Source of the DNA: Trogon surrucura
Lineage: Eukaryota; Chordata; Aves; Trogoniformes; Trogonidae
Assembly (NCBI GenBank): GCA_020746105.1
Contig: CM036621.1
Location: forward strand, 47,836,264 to 47,900,263
Reading direction: 5' to 3'
Length of the DNA: 64,000 nt
Shown: piece by piece, positions 1 to 12,721 of the stretch
Layout: each line of letters begins with the position of its first letter
How positions within the stretch are numbered: position 1 is the first letter of the stretch
Translations under genes and position numbers: made by a program
Notes under the pieces: generated by a model
The model's input: the letters and a program-made list of their open reading frames with translations, nothing else
The model's database searches: none
Told to the model about the DNA's origin: nothing

Positions 1-3000
1 CTTCATTTAGCAGCAAGAGAATTTAATGAAATTAACTGCAGTCCTAATTATGCCAGTGAATACTAAAGACTGCTATCAAGTTGCCTCAGAAAAGGACAAG
101 GTCCACCTCATGAAGGATTTAGAATATAATTTCCTGGGAAAAGTTGCAAATGTCTCCTTCTATTGGCCAACAAGGGCCAATTACAAGTGCTGATATGACT
201 TTAATGAACTAGTTTGTTCTGAGTATGTCTCACAAGGAATAATAATTTCTTATTTTTAAGCAAGTTTTTGGAGATTTCTCTCCTTAGGGTAGCTGATCTA
301 TTTGTTATTTTGCTTCTGTTTCGAAGAATTTTTCCTCATCTTTTTGTGCTGCCTCGTGCTCAATTTTAGCAACTGACGAGGCAGCTCAGATGCTCCATGC
401 TTCAGATAGGGAGTGAGGATAGTGGTTTGGGGAGATCTTCATCCCAGAGGATGTTAGACAATTTGTTCTCATGTGCTGTAATTTATTAGAAGATCATAGC
501 TCAGTTACACAAACATCACAATTGAAAAAGACATAAAAATACAAAGACACATGATGACGAGAGTGCTGACGTTGCATGAAGGGAAAAGAAGAATTGATAC
601 CGAGGAGCGTTCCTAGGACTGTGGAAACTCTGAGGCTATTCTTTGCAATTTTGGAAAGGGTTTCTTCTGACGTGTGCTCTTTTTTGTGCGTGTATTCATG
701 ACTTTGTGTTGGAAAGGTCTTCCTGGCAGGGCTTGCTTGACTTCCATTCCAAAGTATTGGTCGATGGATTTGCCAAATGTGAGCTAACTGCTTTCTAAGC
801 GTTGCCACACTTAGACAACATGATGTGAAATGTAACCGCCATTTTACAGCTTAAATGATGTTAAATGTAGTTAATTGGAAAAACTTTTAACTGCAGAGAA
901 TTTCCCTATGAATAGCCTTCATAATAACCATCTCGCTATAAAACGCAAAATGCTTTGCTCACAAGGACAACTGTACTATAAAGGTGAAGTGTATTGATCG
1001 AATTACCTGAGATAATAAACTCCGGATGAATAACTCCTCTATTGATGAATGGGAGAAGTCTTCCTTTTTACCTAATGCTGTTAGTGTGATGGGAAGGCAA
1101 TTGAGAGAACAGTATTACAGAGCGCGCGTGGCTGTTTCAAGCATAGTTTAGATTTTTAAGTTAAATAGCTGTGTGAAATTACTGATGGAAAATGGTGTTG
1201 GATTTTTTTACTGTTGCTGTTTGTGGGGATTTTTAAGGTCTAATTTGTTCAAAGTACAATCTTCCTTCAGATAAAAAGTTTATAGGACTGTATAAAGTGG
1301 ATATGTGTGGGGAAAGAGAATTGAAATGGTCAGTATTTGCAAGAACTTGCCAAACTGGACAAAGGGAGAGCAATGAACTTCGTACATGTTAGTGAGAAGT
1401 GAAGTCAGAACACAGCTGGATTCGGGTACTGGAGATGCTTGTATCAAAATGGCAAGACATTTAGGGGTTCCAGAAGAGAAGAAGAAATGTGGTGGAACGG
1501 AGCTTAAAAGCAAATGAGATGTTCTGTATTTTGTTGCCTAGCGTGTGCTCGTTCCTTTGCTTTCTGCTGATTAGGGATTTCATGAATTTGTTAGAGTTAC
1601 GGGAAAGAAAAGCAAGGTGATGGGTGTGTCTGCCTTCGTAACACCTTGAGCCTGAGATTTGACCAGAGTTTTCACCTACGTAGGCAACTTCAGATACATA
1701 ACTTGCAGTAAACCCAGTACAGATCTTTCGGAATACGAACAGAGAACTCTGGTTTTATTTAATATATAGTAATCACCTGTAATTGCATTTATGGGTGAAG
1801 AATAAAGTGAGAGCTGAAGAGAATGGGATGGAGGTAAAATAACTCATTAATGGAACATGTTGGAATAACCTCAGAATTGTTGGGCAATGTGAGTAGAGAT
1901 GATAGAGAGTGTTCAGACATGGGCATTCTTGCAGTGTTGTATATACCATCAGGTAAAAAAGACTGGAAGTTTAAAAGAACCAGAGGAGTTGATCAGCTGT
2001 AGTATTCACATGACAAGCTTTAAAACTATTGCCTGAAAAAGATGTACAGATTTCAGGGGCAAATAGTTGACCATAAAAATGTGGCATAAGCTTTTCAACT
2101 TAGTACAGAAGGGGAGCAAAGAAGTAATATGAAATACTAAAATAATAATAGGATTTAAAGTTGATTATGGTGAGGGGAAGTATGCAATTCATGTTCATAA
2201 TAGACATAGAAGCTCAGGATGGAAAGAAGACTATGTGGTTGTTTGACATTTTATTTAAAATCTAGACAAAGTTGACGTGGCTGCTAAATGAGATTATGGT
2301 GTTCAAGAATTTTTCTTCTGAAATTTTTTAAAGCTCTATCAGAGCAGACAGCCTTTAGTTACAATTGAATTTGTCCATGCGATGTGTTCTAAGATCATTA
2401 GACACACAATCTGAATTCAAGATTTTAAATCGTGGAGTGAAAAAATAGGTCTTAAGAAGATAAAATCTATTGTTATACAAACTTGGGAAAGTCTGCGACG
2501 ATTGAACTGACCAAGCCAGTATATACTGAAGATCTCGGTCAGGTATCAGCAAGACAAGAGGGAGGGAACCAGATACAGGAGAAGGTTTCAGAAAAACTCG
2601 TAAGCACGTTCAAGCATCATAGGAGTGAAATTAACCATTGGACTACATAATTCAAGTCCAAAACATACCAAAATACTAATTTTAAATAGGATCATATAAT
2701 CATGTCTTTGCAGAGAAGAACTTGCATACTGTGTATCTGCTGGCCTGATTATTTTACTTTGTTGTTCTTATTTCAGTAGTGTGTACAAAGTATGAAAACA
2801 ATTACTTAAAAGGCTGTATGTCTTGAATCAGCCAAAATGTCATATCATAAATAGATTCTACAGTAATTTGAAATAGGACTTAGTGTAAGAAACAGACACA
2901 ACCTTGGGTTCCTTCATTCTTCATATGGAAATAAATTATTCTTTGAAAAAGTACCGAGATAACATTAAATGCCATGTGGGTGTGATCACCCTGTTATTTC

Positions 3001-3002
3001 AT

Positions 3003-3049
3003 ATAGATAGATAGGTACAGATATATACACACGTGCACACATATATATG
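3003..3049. repeat. Imperfect TA/GATA/CA microsatellite
   Basis: A run of AGATAGATAG, ATATATACACAC and ACACATATATATG forms a degenerate dinucleotide/tetranucleotide repeat, followed after 3060 by a short A run. It is ordinary low-complexity intron sequence. Confidence 0.8.
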
Positions 3050-3879
3050 AAACTCTCATATAAAAAAAAAGTATGTAAAAAACATTATCCTGTAGAAATG
3101 GAAAAGTTAGAGCAGAGGGCAACCAGAGTGAAACAGGGATTTGAGAATATCTGTGTATTCAAAAGGTGGGAGCGAGACAGGTCTGCAGTCTTTGGGAAGA
3201 GATTAAGAGGAGCCTTCTTTTAATGGCCAGGATTGATTCTGCGAGGCTGTTTGAGCTCGTGTCAAACACGACGCAAGGGGGCAAGAACTTAAGCTGGAGG
3301 AGAGGCCAAGCACCACAGGAATGTGGGTGGAATCTGAATAGCGATAAAACAGAAGTTTTTAATGCGCTACATGCAAAATTCAGTTTGGATTATTAGCAAG
3401 CGTTACCTTGGCTAAGGGTACTTAGAGTTCATTCCTTAATGCAATTCGGTTTCGCTGGCTGCCTTCGAACTTGGGGAGAATAATGTTTAGTTTAGCGAAC
3501 TACACTGCCAAACTTTTAGCACCCAAAATTAAAAGCTCAATTTAAAATGTGAACTAGATCAGAAGCCCAGGGAGGCAGAAACTTGGCTGTGAAAAGGGGC
3601 TTTGATGTCCATAATGTCTATTGTTTAATGTCTGGTTTTTTGCTTTTAAATGCCAATGCACAGCATGGAGGCCTGGCCCTCCCATTGTGCGACAGAGGGT
3701 GCTTTGGGTGGTAGGGGGGAAAAAAAAAGAGAAATCTTCCATCCCGCCGGCACAAAGTTGACAGGTGTGAAGGCTTCTGGAGATCTTTTTTAAGGGATTG
3801 TGCGGTAAAGTGTGCAAATCCGAAGTAAGCGTGCTGTGCGTGCGTGTGTGCAAGAGAAAGTTAGCAGTCAGTCAGGTTT

Positions 3880-4320
3880 TATCTCTTAATGAATAGAGAC
3901 TGCTGAAGTAAGGGTTAGGTAATTGAGTTTATAATTAATTAGCCATAACCCTCATCAGATAAAGCAGTTGTCGAGATTTTTTTTTATCTCCTTTCTCTCC
4001 CCAGGGCCTGCCCTTCTTTGTCCTTGCGCTGACAGCCAGCACTTATCTTAGGCCTTCTCCAGGCCCGTGCCCATCAACCCCTCCTCCCTTGGGCTGGTTT
4101 TTGGTGGTCAGCCGAGACCCTCATTGTCCTGTAGGGCTCACAATCAGCCTAGCTGTCGGGTGCTGGGATGATGAATTAGCGGTAGGAGTTAACGTGTAGG
4201 TGAACTCCAGATTGGACTCCCGATAGCTCGCCGAGCGGCTTCTGTGTGTTAGTCACTCTCCCCGGCGCTGATACGCCGCTGACACTTTGCAACAAAGAGG
4301 TTAAGGAGGTAGATTTAGTA
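3880..4320. promoter_or_regulatory. Conserved-looking block: ATTA-rich start, then GC-rich segment
   Basis: The block begins with homeodomain-type cores (GGTAATTGAG near 3918, ATAATTAATTAG at 3931-3942) and GATA-like AGATAA at the 3959 line break. It then passes through a T/C tract ending TCTCTCCCCAG (AG at 4003-4004) into a GC-rich segment. CpGs are dense at 4218-4282 (about eight by eye). This looks like a conserved non-coding element or a weak exon, in contrast with the AT-rich flanks. There is no alignment to support conservation; see the separate finding on 4005-4181. Confidence 0.3.
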
Positions 4321-5486
4321 AAAGAAATGGTGCATTTCTCCAGGAAGTTAGGATGCTTACAAAGGACACTTAATTTCTTCTGCTGTGCAATTCACTGCAA
4401 CAATGCCGAGAAAATAAATTAGATTTTACACTGTTTCTTTTGGTGACCTTATCTCCCTTATATTGTGGGTTGAACTAGTTTGCTTTTGCAGTAGGGATAG
4501 AAACTTTAGACGCGTCTCTTAAAAGCATCAAGATTGTAAAAGGTGTCTAGTCTCTCTGCCTGTTGGGCTAGATTAAGGGGATTCGGATGTCGAGTTTATC
4601 CTCTATCAAAGCACCATCCTTTTATGGACGCGTTGGAGAAAAGGAGCTTTCTTGCTGTGTTTGCAGTAGGCTTCTGGCATTGAGCTGGGGTTTTTTGAGA
4701 GAGGTTTACCTGCTGGAGGAGAAAAATGTTCAGAAACAAGTCTGGGGATTTTCTCTTCATCTGGAGTTTTTGAATTAGAGATAAAGTCTTCTGTCTTACA
4801 ATATTGACTCGAGGCTTTGGGTGGACGCTGGTTCTCCTTAACCTGAGTGGCAGCACTAGAAAATGTCACTAAGTCTCAATGCAAAAAAGGTTTGATTCTT
4901 TTTAAAAATATGTCGAGCATCATTCTTCTGTGGTCTCCTTAATTTCCAAGTTGACTGGTAAAGATTTGCTGTTTCTTTGCGATTTCAGTGGCAACATGTA
5001 CTTTTAATTTGACTTCAATTCCTTTTGGTCTCAAGCAACAGAAGGTTCCCTGGGTACACGTATGCCTTTCTTGTATCTTACTGAAAATTAAATCAGTAAT
5101 ATATTAGTTAGCCTCCATTTAAGATGACAGTGTAAGTTCATAAAAGATATTACTGATGGCAGAACAAACCTGTTCCATTTTGGAATAATAGCTTAGCAAT
5201 TTTCCTAGTTGGTCTGACAACCGTGCAGCTCCTGTGCTGTGATGTTTTTGACTTGTGAAGCTCTTTAGTTTTGCAAAATGGGTACTTTATCCAAGCACGG
5301 GAAAGCAAATTTTTATCTCACTGCTAACTGATGGATCTGATGGAGGAGTAAAGGAAACAATTCTCTGCCGTGTGTTTTGGCATGAATTGAGACAGAGGAA
5401 ATTCCAAATAGATATGCAGAAACATTTTAGTTTGTTTTTTTTTTTTTTCTGCCAAGAGGGCATTCAATTATTGGAGTAGATATCTA

Positions 5487-5663
5487 AAGGGGCTGTAAAA
5501 TCTCCATCCTTGGAGATGGCTCCAAGAGTGACTTGGAGATGACTCCCCAAGAGTGAACTGGGCAAGGCTCTAAACCTGATCCACATTGACCTGTTTCTGA
5601 GCAGAGGGCTAGGCTGGATGACCTCCAGAGGCCTTTCCAACATGGGTTGTTCTGATTCTGTAA
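5487..5663 (+). mobile_element. CR1 LINE 3' end fragment (old, internal tandem duplication)
   Basis: It matches the avian CR1 3' region in order: GGGCTGTAAAATCTCCATCC, then CTGATCCA, GAGCAGAGGGCTAGGCTGGA, TGACCTCCAGAGGCCTTTCC, and the tail TTCTGATTCTGTAA. The copy is diverged and 5'-truncated, as most CR1s are. Inside it, a 23-base unit starting TTGGAGATGGCTCC (5510-5532) is repeated next door as a 25-base version (5533-5557). Confidence 0.88.
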
Positions 5664-8519
5664 ATCTCGGTGGTGTTCAGGTAATCTAGTGAGCAAAGTC
5701 ATGTTTTGTTTGTTGCTGACATTGACACTTCGTGTTTGTATTTCAGTGAATTCAGCTTCTCCTAGGTCAGTTCAAATAGGAAGAAAAGATTGCTGGAGGA
5801 TCACTGCTCAGAAGAGTGAAAATCGGTGGCGGCCTAGCATAAGGTCCTCTGCTCTCAGCGCAGAGTCCTGCTGCGTTGCAGGTTCTGGTCATTTCTGATG
5901 GCAATACGGCTGCCATTCTGAAGGGCTTTGTGGAGGCAACTTGCTGGCACTTCTCACTAATGCACGGGCAAGAGAAAAATGCCCGAGGAAGCCTGAACAT
6001 GAAGTAGTCTCTGTACGCGAGTCTGGAACCCCACCCCAAAACCTGTGTATTGAGTTCTTAAACACTGGAGTGCCTTGACCAATCTCTCCAGCCCCATATA
6101 CCTAATTCGGTGATAAAAAAATCAGGACCTTTCTAGTGATGAACAATCTTTCCTCCCTCTCTTGGTGCAACTTGGGGAGCTTCTTGTACCGTGCGTGCAT
6201 TTTCCTACATGCAGCTTCGAGCTGTGAGTCAGAACAGCTGGTGTTACAAGTGTCTCAAAGGGAGCAAGCGGCCTTCTCGTCCCCCAAAGAGGCACTTAGT
6301 TGTGTTTGATGTGTCAGAGAGACCAAACATGAGTACAGTAGAAGGAAGGAAAATAATCATCATCTCTATAGTGTAAGAACTGCACCAAAATTTTTTTCCA
6401 AGTTGAGAATTTGTACTTCGAATGAATATCAACCTTGTATTATGTCATCTCATGCAGAAGCATAACTAAGTGCACATTACTTCTAATTTTAGGAAGCAGC
6501 TGCAGGAAGAAGCTTTTGCTTTGAGTGTAAAATGTAAAATATTAGGAAATACCATCCCTGAACAATTTTTAAAGCAATGTTGACAGTATCTTCTGGAAAA
6601 CATGTGTGGATTAATAATATGGAATAGGTCTGGACTGAAGAAGTTGGTTGGGTTTATGATAGAATGTCATACTTGTATAGTTTCACTGTTTTTTGGGTTT
6701 TTTTTAATCAACTGTGTATTATAAATACATGTTACATACAAAACCCAAATCATATATATAACACTAATAATAAAAATATTAATGTAGTTTCAAGTTTTTT
6801 TCTTTTGATCAGGACATATTTTCTTCTCTGATACCGTTTTAGTATAGGTTTTAGAGAAAACTGGATAGTAGATCAGCTCAGTTTCAGGCTTTTTTCAGTT
6901 GCTGCAGGTAAAGGAAAATGACATCCTCTTTTGCTAGAGGAATGTTTAGATGGGGTTTTAGCTGTTATCTTCAAAGGTTCAGATCTTCACAAACAAGTGG
7001 AGTATAAGACATATTAAAGAATGTACGTGTTTTAAACCAATACTGAGATTTACTAAATAGAAGAAGCATGGAGGAAAGAGAATTAAAATTTTGTAGCACT
7101 TCAAAGCTTAGAAAACTAGTAGTTTTTACAGGAAGATCACAGGGAGGATGTTTAAAGGTGTGTACTGCAACTAAGAGGTACCTTACTCTTACCACCTCAG
7201 CCACACACCATGGTCTTTGGTCAGATGAATGAAATTCTTGCTTCTGTGGACAACAGTGTAGCAACTGCCTTATTTTGACGGAGTTGTGGGAACTACCAGT
7301 TAAATTTTTCATTCTGTCGGTACAAAAAGTTGTCTCGTCTTGGTGCTGTGACCCTTCACTACTACTCAGCTACCCACTTGCTGCTAAGCTCAAGCTGCAG
7401 TTAGATGTGATCTGGTCCCACCTACGACCACAATCCCAACATCTGTTGTGCATTGATGTCTCGTGTCACAGCATCCCGGGAGTGTTGGGAGATACACTTA
7501 AGCGTGGTGATTCAAAACTAAAACTACGTTGAAAACGGAAAACAAGGCCTAGAAATGTAATGTAATTTTATTTGCTGTCTTCTCAAAGCTGGAGGTTTCC
7601 TGCAATTTTGCTAGTTGCTGGTAACAGTATCACCCTTGTGTTGTGTCTGTGAGTATGAAAGACAGGAGAGTGTCACTGAACCACTGGGCAAGAATCATGA
7701 ATGCAAATAAGTGTCCTTTTGACATTATAAGCCAGCACCGACACTGGTAGCAGCTAATCCTGTGATGTTACAGGCAGTTCAGTGTGTGAGTGATCCTGTC
7801 CTCCTAGCAGGGTGTGATTATCGCCCGTAGCAGTCAGATTTCTGCTCTTCCAGGGTATTAATTGCTTGGTTTACATCTCTAGGATACAAGATGAGGTACA
7901 TACTGTTTGGTTTTGCTTTTTAACTGCTCAAATTATGGCACTGTTTTACAGGGTGTTCTCCTGAAAGGTGCTAGGGGACTGATGGAAGCTTTCAAAGGGG
8001 AAAGCTATTTTAGTTTAGTTTAGCTTGGTTGTGGTTTTTATGTTGTTTTTGTTTTTTAACAACAAACTTGATGTATCGAGAGGAAAGCTGGGATGCCTGG
8101 ACTGAAGACTTGCCACTTTGCAGTTAGGAATTTGAGGGCCTTTGGGCATTCAGAGCTGCAAAGAAGTAGTTTAAGGACAGTGATAAGACAGCAAAACCTT
8201 CTGATTTAGGCAGCCTGGATAAAGCTGCAGGGGTAATTTAAATTATGCCGTATTTGCAAATCTGTTTTCTTTGTAGGAAACAAAGAGAACGAGCTTTTTT
8301 CCTGGAAGGTATCACTGAGAGAAAGCTGTGATTTTCTGGATGACATCGGTGCTTTTTTCCCACTCTGGCGATTTCAGAGCAGAGATTGATGGGCCCCTCT
8401 TCCTTAACGAGTTTTCTAAATTGATTTGATCATTGCTTTTTGTCACTTTTGTAGAACTAACATGGAAATGACAAAAAAAGTCCAACTGACACACCCGAGC
8501 ACGAGGTATTAAAGTTGGT

Positions 8520-8880
8520 AGTACCGAGCACCATCATCAGCCATAATTGACAAATAATACCCCTCATAAATACTGCCAGTCTTTTCAATTAGTTTTCATC
8601 TCAAATTCAGGATGCAAAATGATGGCCTGTCAACTAACAATGGATGACAAAAATTAATAAATTGTCTTCTAAATAGTATGGACACTTAAGAAAAATTGGG
8701 CAGCCAATTTAGCACAGCATGAACCGGGGGGAACCTTTTGTACTGTTGCCGTGCCACTAATGTTGTCTGGGTCTTTATTAATGGTGCTTGGCTGCTGCTG
8801 ACAGTTTTGTTGCTACTGGCAACTTTCTTCATTAAAATTAAAGCCGGCGTCAAATCCCATTAGCTGCACTCTGGGTACCT
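8520..8880. promoter_or_regulatory. Conserved-looking AT-rich block with ATTA cores
   Basis: There is a dense set of homeodomain-type and related cores: CATAATTGACAAATAATAC near 8542, TTTTCAATTAGTTTTC near 8582, AAATTAATAAATTG near 8652, GTCTTTATTAATGG near 8770 and CATTAAAATTAAAG near 8831. The sequence lacks homopolymers and recognisable repeats until 8886. This is what intronic developmental enhancers often look like, but there is no direct proof of conservation. Confidence 0.28.
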
Positions 8881-10046
8881 TGCATTTTTTTCTTTACTTT
8901 TTTTTTTGTCTTTACAAACATGTTCTTTATCTATAGAAAGTTGGAAAAGGTGGCTAAAAATTAGTCTTTCGTCTTATCAGCGGCTGATGACTTAACTAAA
9001 TAATGGGTTATATTTTTTTGAGGGACGTTGTCACCAGCATGTTGTAACATGCCTAGTCTACAGCCAAGTAACTGCACAGAGAAATCCATAAATGATCTTT
9101 ATAAATTACCTTTTGTGAACATAGTGTTCTGTATCGCCTGCAAGGTAGTTGGGTCTCACATACTCTCTCACAAAACAGTAATAGCCTCTGGAGGAGAGCA
9201 GCTCACTTGTATGGTGTTCTTCTGTTGCCTCTTCAGCTAAAATATTAATGATGTTGCATATATGCTTAAAATCAAGTGATCAACACGTGTGAAAGACAGG
9301 GAAAATATGCTATACATATCTTTACATGATTTTTGGGAGAAGTGAATGTTTCTGGAAACATCTTTTGGTTTTCTGCTTTAAAAAAAATCCTGAATTGACT
9401 CATTCAGACATAAGTCTTTATTTGTAGAAATACGTAACGCTGGATAACAGCCTTTGATATACCCGCTGTTGCTACTGGCCCCTCTAAAACATTAAAATCC
9501 TGAGTGACCAGTGCATTGAATTACCTGAGGTATGCCAAAGCAGTGCATATTCTGTATTACAGGTTGCACATGAAAAGTTGACCCTCACACTGAGGTTCCA
9601 TGTGGGCAAAAGGCTGACGCTACCAGAAATGTCTCACAGACCTGCTGCCAGACATGCCTAAAGCAGACTGTGATCTAGCCGTGAGCTTCAACTAGCACGA
9701 TACGCTTTCTGGAGCATCACACTTTGCCACTGTTTTATATGCCGGCCGTTTCCAGGGATAGATGTTTCCAAGAGGATTTAGTCACTTGCCACCTTTGTTA
9801 CAACATCTTGTGTTAGTTATATTCTGGGCTTGTGGGCCAGAGCACCCTAACCAGTGACATGTAACGTACTTTGTCTGACATCATTTGGGTATGAGCCAGG
9901 GATCCAAAACTGTGTCATCTACTTCCTGATCCTTAAGGCTTTTTCTAATAGATGGAGATGCCTTGTGAAATGCAAAATATGGCTTGGGTTTACATCCCAA
10001 GTGCAATGTAACATGGATAAGACCTTCTTGCTATCTGCAGCGACCT

Positions 10047-10369
10047 GACAGGAGGCTGTAGTGAGATGGGGATCCATCTCTTCTCCCATCAAATAAGTGA
10101 TAGGACAAGAGGAAATGGCCTGGAGTTGCACCAGAGGAGATTTACATTGGACATTAGGAAAAATATCTTCACTGAAAGGGTTGTCAAGCCCTTGGAGCAG
10201 GCTGCCCAGGGAAGAGGTTGAGTCACCATCCCTGGAGGTATTTAAAAGATGTGTTGATGGGGTGCTTGGGGACATGGTTCAGGGCTGGACCTGTCATTGC
10301 TGGGTTAACAGTGGAACTCTATGATCTTAAAGGTCTTTTCCAACCTAAGCAATTCTTTGTGATTCTGTG
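10047..10369 (+). mobile_element. CR1 LINE 3' end fragment
   Basis: It is about 320 bp of CR1 3' end: GGAGGCTGTAGTGAGATGGG, GATAGGACAAGAGGAAATGG, ATTAGGAAAAATATCTTCAC, GAGCAGGCTGCCCAGGGAAG, ATGATCTTAAAGGTCTTTTC, and the tail ending GTGATTCTGTG. The translated end retains the CR1 ORF2 C-terminal pattern ([17 protein letters not shown]), but the frame is broken elsewhere. The source is a different CR1 subfamily from the copies at 15767 and 40061. Confidence 0.95.
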
Positions 10370-10944
10370 TCTTTGAGTGGGCAGAGAGGTAGGACAAAGT
10401 CTTCTACTGACACCTTATTTTTGCTGTTCTGACAATAAAATTGCCTTTTGATTCAGAAAGTAGGAACTGAGATGGTTGGCACCCAGGCTTTGAAACAGTA
10501 GCAACGTGAAACTGGAGGTAACCCCAGGCTGAAGCGCAAGGGAATGCCCGTGGACTTGTTGCAGGAAACCAGCAAACGGCTCCACATTGCTGATCCAACG
10601 CACTATTTTCCTATCAGTGTAAACAGAGCAAGTGCTGAATATGAAACAGCATTTAAATGTTCACTTAAATGGTTTTGTTTGGGAATGATCTTATATGGTA
10701 AGTGAAAAACAATTAACAGTTTAAATGGTCTTTTAAACTGATGCACTTACAGCAATTTTTGGACTGAAATATGTGCTGCGTGGCTCAAATCTGAATTTCA
10801 ATTCAGCTGAAATGTAGATTAAGTGACCCTATTGTTCTCAAGAATGTATACTTTATAGAAGAAAGATAAACTAGTGCCATTGAATTAGCAGCTGTCTAAT
10901 AAATCCAAGTTGCGCCTTAGCTTTTCTGCTAAATCTTCTTGGTT

Positions 10945-10964
10945 TAATAAATAAATAAATAAAT
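10945..10964. repeat. (AAAT)n microsatellite
   Basis: Four to five tandem AAAT units occur after a TTTAAT lead. It is short and unremarkable. Confidence 0.85.
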
Positions 10965-12543
10965 GTGTCAGTAGTTAATTGTTGGCTGAAGCTTAATATC
11001 TGTTGAAGCAAATGAGCCATGAAATATACTATGTAGGAAGTATTGTATCTGGAGTGATTTTAACATTAAAACAATATTACAATTTTTAACTTGCTGACAC
11101 AATACACAGAATCCTTTATTTTGAAATTGCACTGATTGATGTTAAGCTTGATAAGTGGGGTAAAGGAGGAGCGTGTGCTGTATATAAGGCAAAGCAGTCC
11201 CAGACTAAATTAGTGGTTTTTTCTCAGAAGTACTGGTTTGAGGCATATTAAATAAATTTTGGATTATCTGAGGTTCTTACTTCAAGAATCCTAGTAACAG
11301 CCTTGTCAAAAGCACTGATTTATAATTTCTCAAAAAAGTTCTTTCAAATGATTGACACTGGCAGTGTCTGTCATACTTTAACTGTGATTTCTAAAACACC
11401 CGTTGTAGTAAAAATTGATTACTTCTGTTAATGACAGCAGTAGCTTTGCCTTTTTGCAGTAACAATTTAAGAACATGGTGTAATAAACCAGTGTTTGAAA
11501 GTTGTCTTTAGATTGTAACCTAGAAATGGCCTCGGGTAGGTTTGTGCTGAGGTTCTTCTGGGAGGCTTCGTAGATGTCGAGGTGCCTGACTTAGAAATGG
11601 TGATTACAAGTTTGTGCTGAAGAGAGGTGCCGTTCTCCATCGCTTGCTCTGCTGGTGCTGTTGGATTGCTTCTGGGACTCCTAGGAGCTGGAGATGATGC
11701 TTTCTTCTCCACTAGACATTAAGTTGGTCTTGAAAACTCACAGACCCTTGTTTTCTGTCTTCTCGTCAGCAGAAGTCATCGAAGGTATTGTGTGTTGAGT
11801 TTTCTTGAGGGAGATCTCCAGTTAAATGCATTTCTTCTCTCAAAGCACCCAGTAGTGTGACTCAAGTCATGGTCCTTAACCAATGCTAGGAGGTTTTTGA
11901 GTGAATTAACGTTTTTATATACTTGGAGCTGAAGAAAGAATGATTTTGTTTTCACATGAAGAACATATTGATTCATCAGCACAATTGGAAGTCATTTGCT
12001 TGCAAGAAGAGAAGATAATTGTGGATGTTCTGAGAAGTATTATTTTAAAAGATGTGTTTCTGCTAGCCCTAGTAGATAAATTTTTATAAACAGTTTGTTG
12101 AGCTCAAAGTCAACTTAGATGCCAAGCAAACAGCAGAGAGATGTGGTCATAGCTGTCTACTTATGCAGTTACCTTTTTGTGCCTGGGCATGTTCTGCATT
12201 TATCAAAATATTTTCCTTATGTTTAAGAATAAATTGGGAGCGCAAGCACTTCAATGTATTCACTTGAATGTAGCCTATAGTTGGCAGTTTGTCGTGTCCA
12301 GAAGAGACTGTGGTCTTCAGAGTCCATGTTACATCTCAGGTGTCACAACCTGGTGGCTTTGCTCTTCCTCATGTCCTCTTGGAACAGTGTACGACCTCTG
12401 TGTAGCCAGCCCAGCCAACATCTCAGCAGGGAGTAGAGCACTCTCCACATTTTTTCCGCTCTTCCCAAAACAGAACAAAAGCTGTACTGTAGAGTCTGTT
12501 CTAAGGAAAACAAAGTACATATTTATGTTACACCTGTATTAAT

Positions 12544-12721
12544 GTATCTTTAGCTCAGTCGGTTTAGCGTGGTGCTGAAACACCAAAGGTCGTGAGTTCG
12601 ATCCCCGTTGGGTCCCCATGTGTTGCCTGATCTAGTTGAGAGGCGACAGGGAGGTTCGATTAAATGATCTCTAAGGTCCCTTCCAACCTAGGCCATTCTA
12701 CGAGTCTGTAATTCTATGATC
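12544..12721 (+). mobile_element. tRNA-Ile-derived SINE with CR1 tail (TguSINE1-like)
   Basis: The 5' part (12544 to about 12615) is a degenerate tRNA: A box TTAGCTCAGTCGG (from 12550), anticodon arm TGGTG/CACCA around a 6-base loop, B box GAGTTCGATCC (12594-12604) and GATCCCCGTTGGGTCC as the T-arm/acceptor side. It is closest to tRNA-Ile(AAU) from memory (GTGGTGCTAATAACGCCAAG), but the anticodon loop has lost a base and the acceptor stem does not pair, so it cannot be a working tRNA. The 3' part is a CR1 tail: GATCTCTAAGGTCCCTTCCA then TAATTCTATGA. This fusion of tRNA-Ile with a CR1 3' end is the architecture of TguSINE1, described from passerine birds, so it points to a songbird-lineage genome. 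Mobilisation would have been by CR1 reverse transcriptase. Confidence 0.88.

Noticed and set aside
11520-11712. Minus-strand Ser/Pro-rich frame (start 11712) as a small gene
   Set aside because: Low-complexity peptide without family resemblance, and no splice or promoter signals.
12544-12615. Functional tRNA gene
   Set aside because: The acceptor stem does not pair, the anticodon loop has six bases, and a CR1 tail follows directly, so it is a SINE head.
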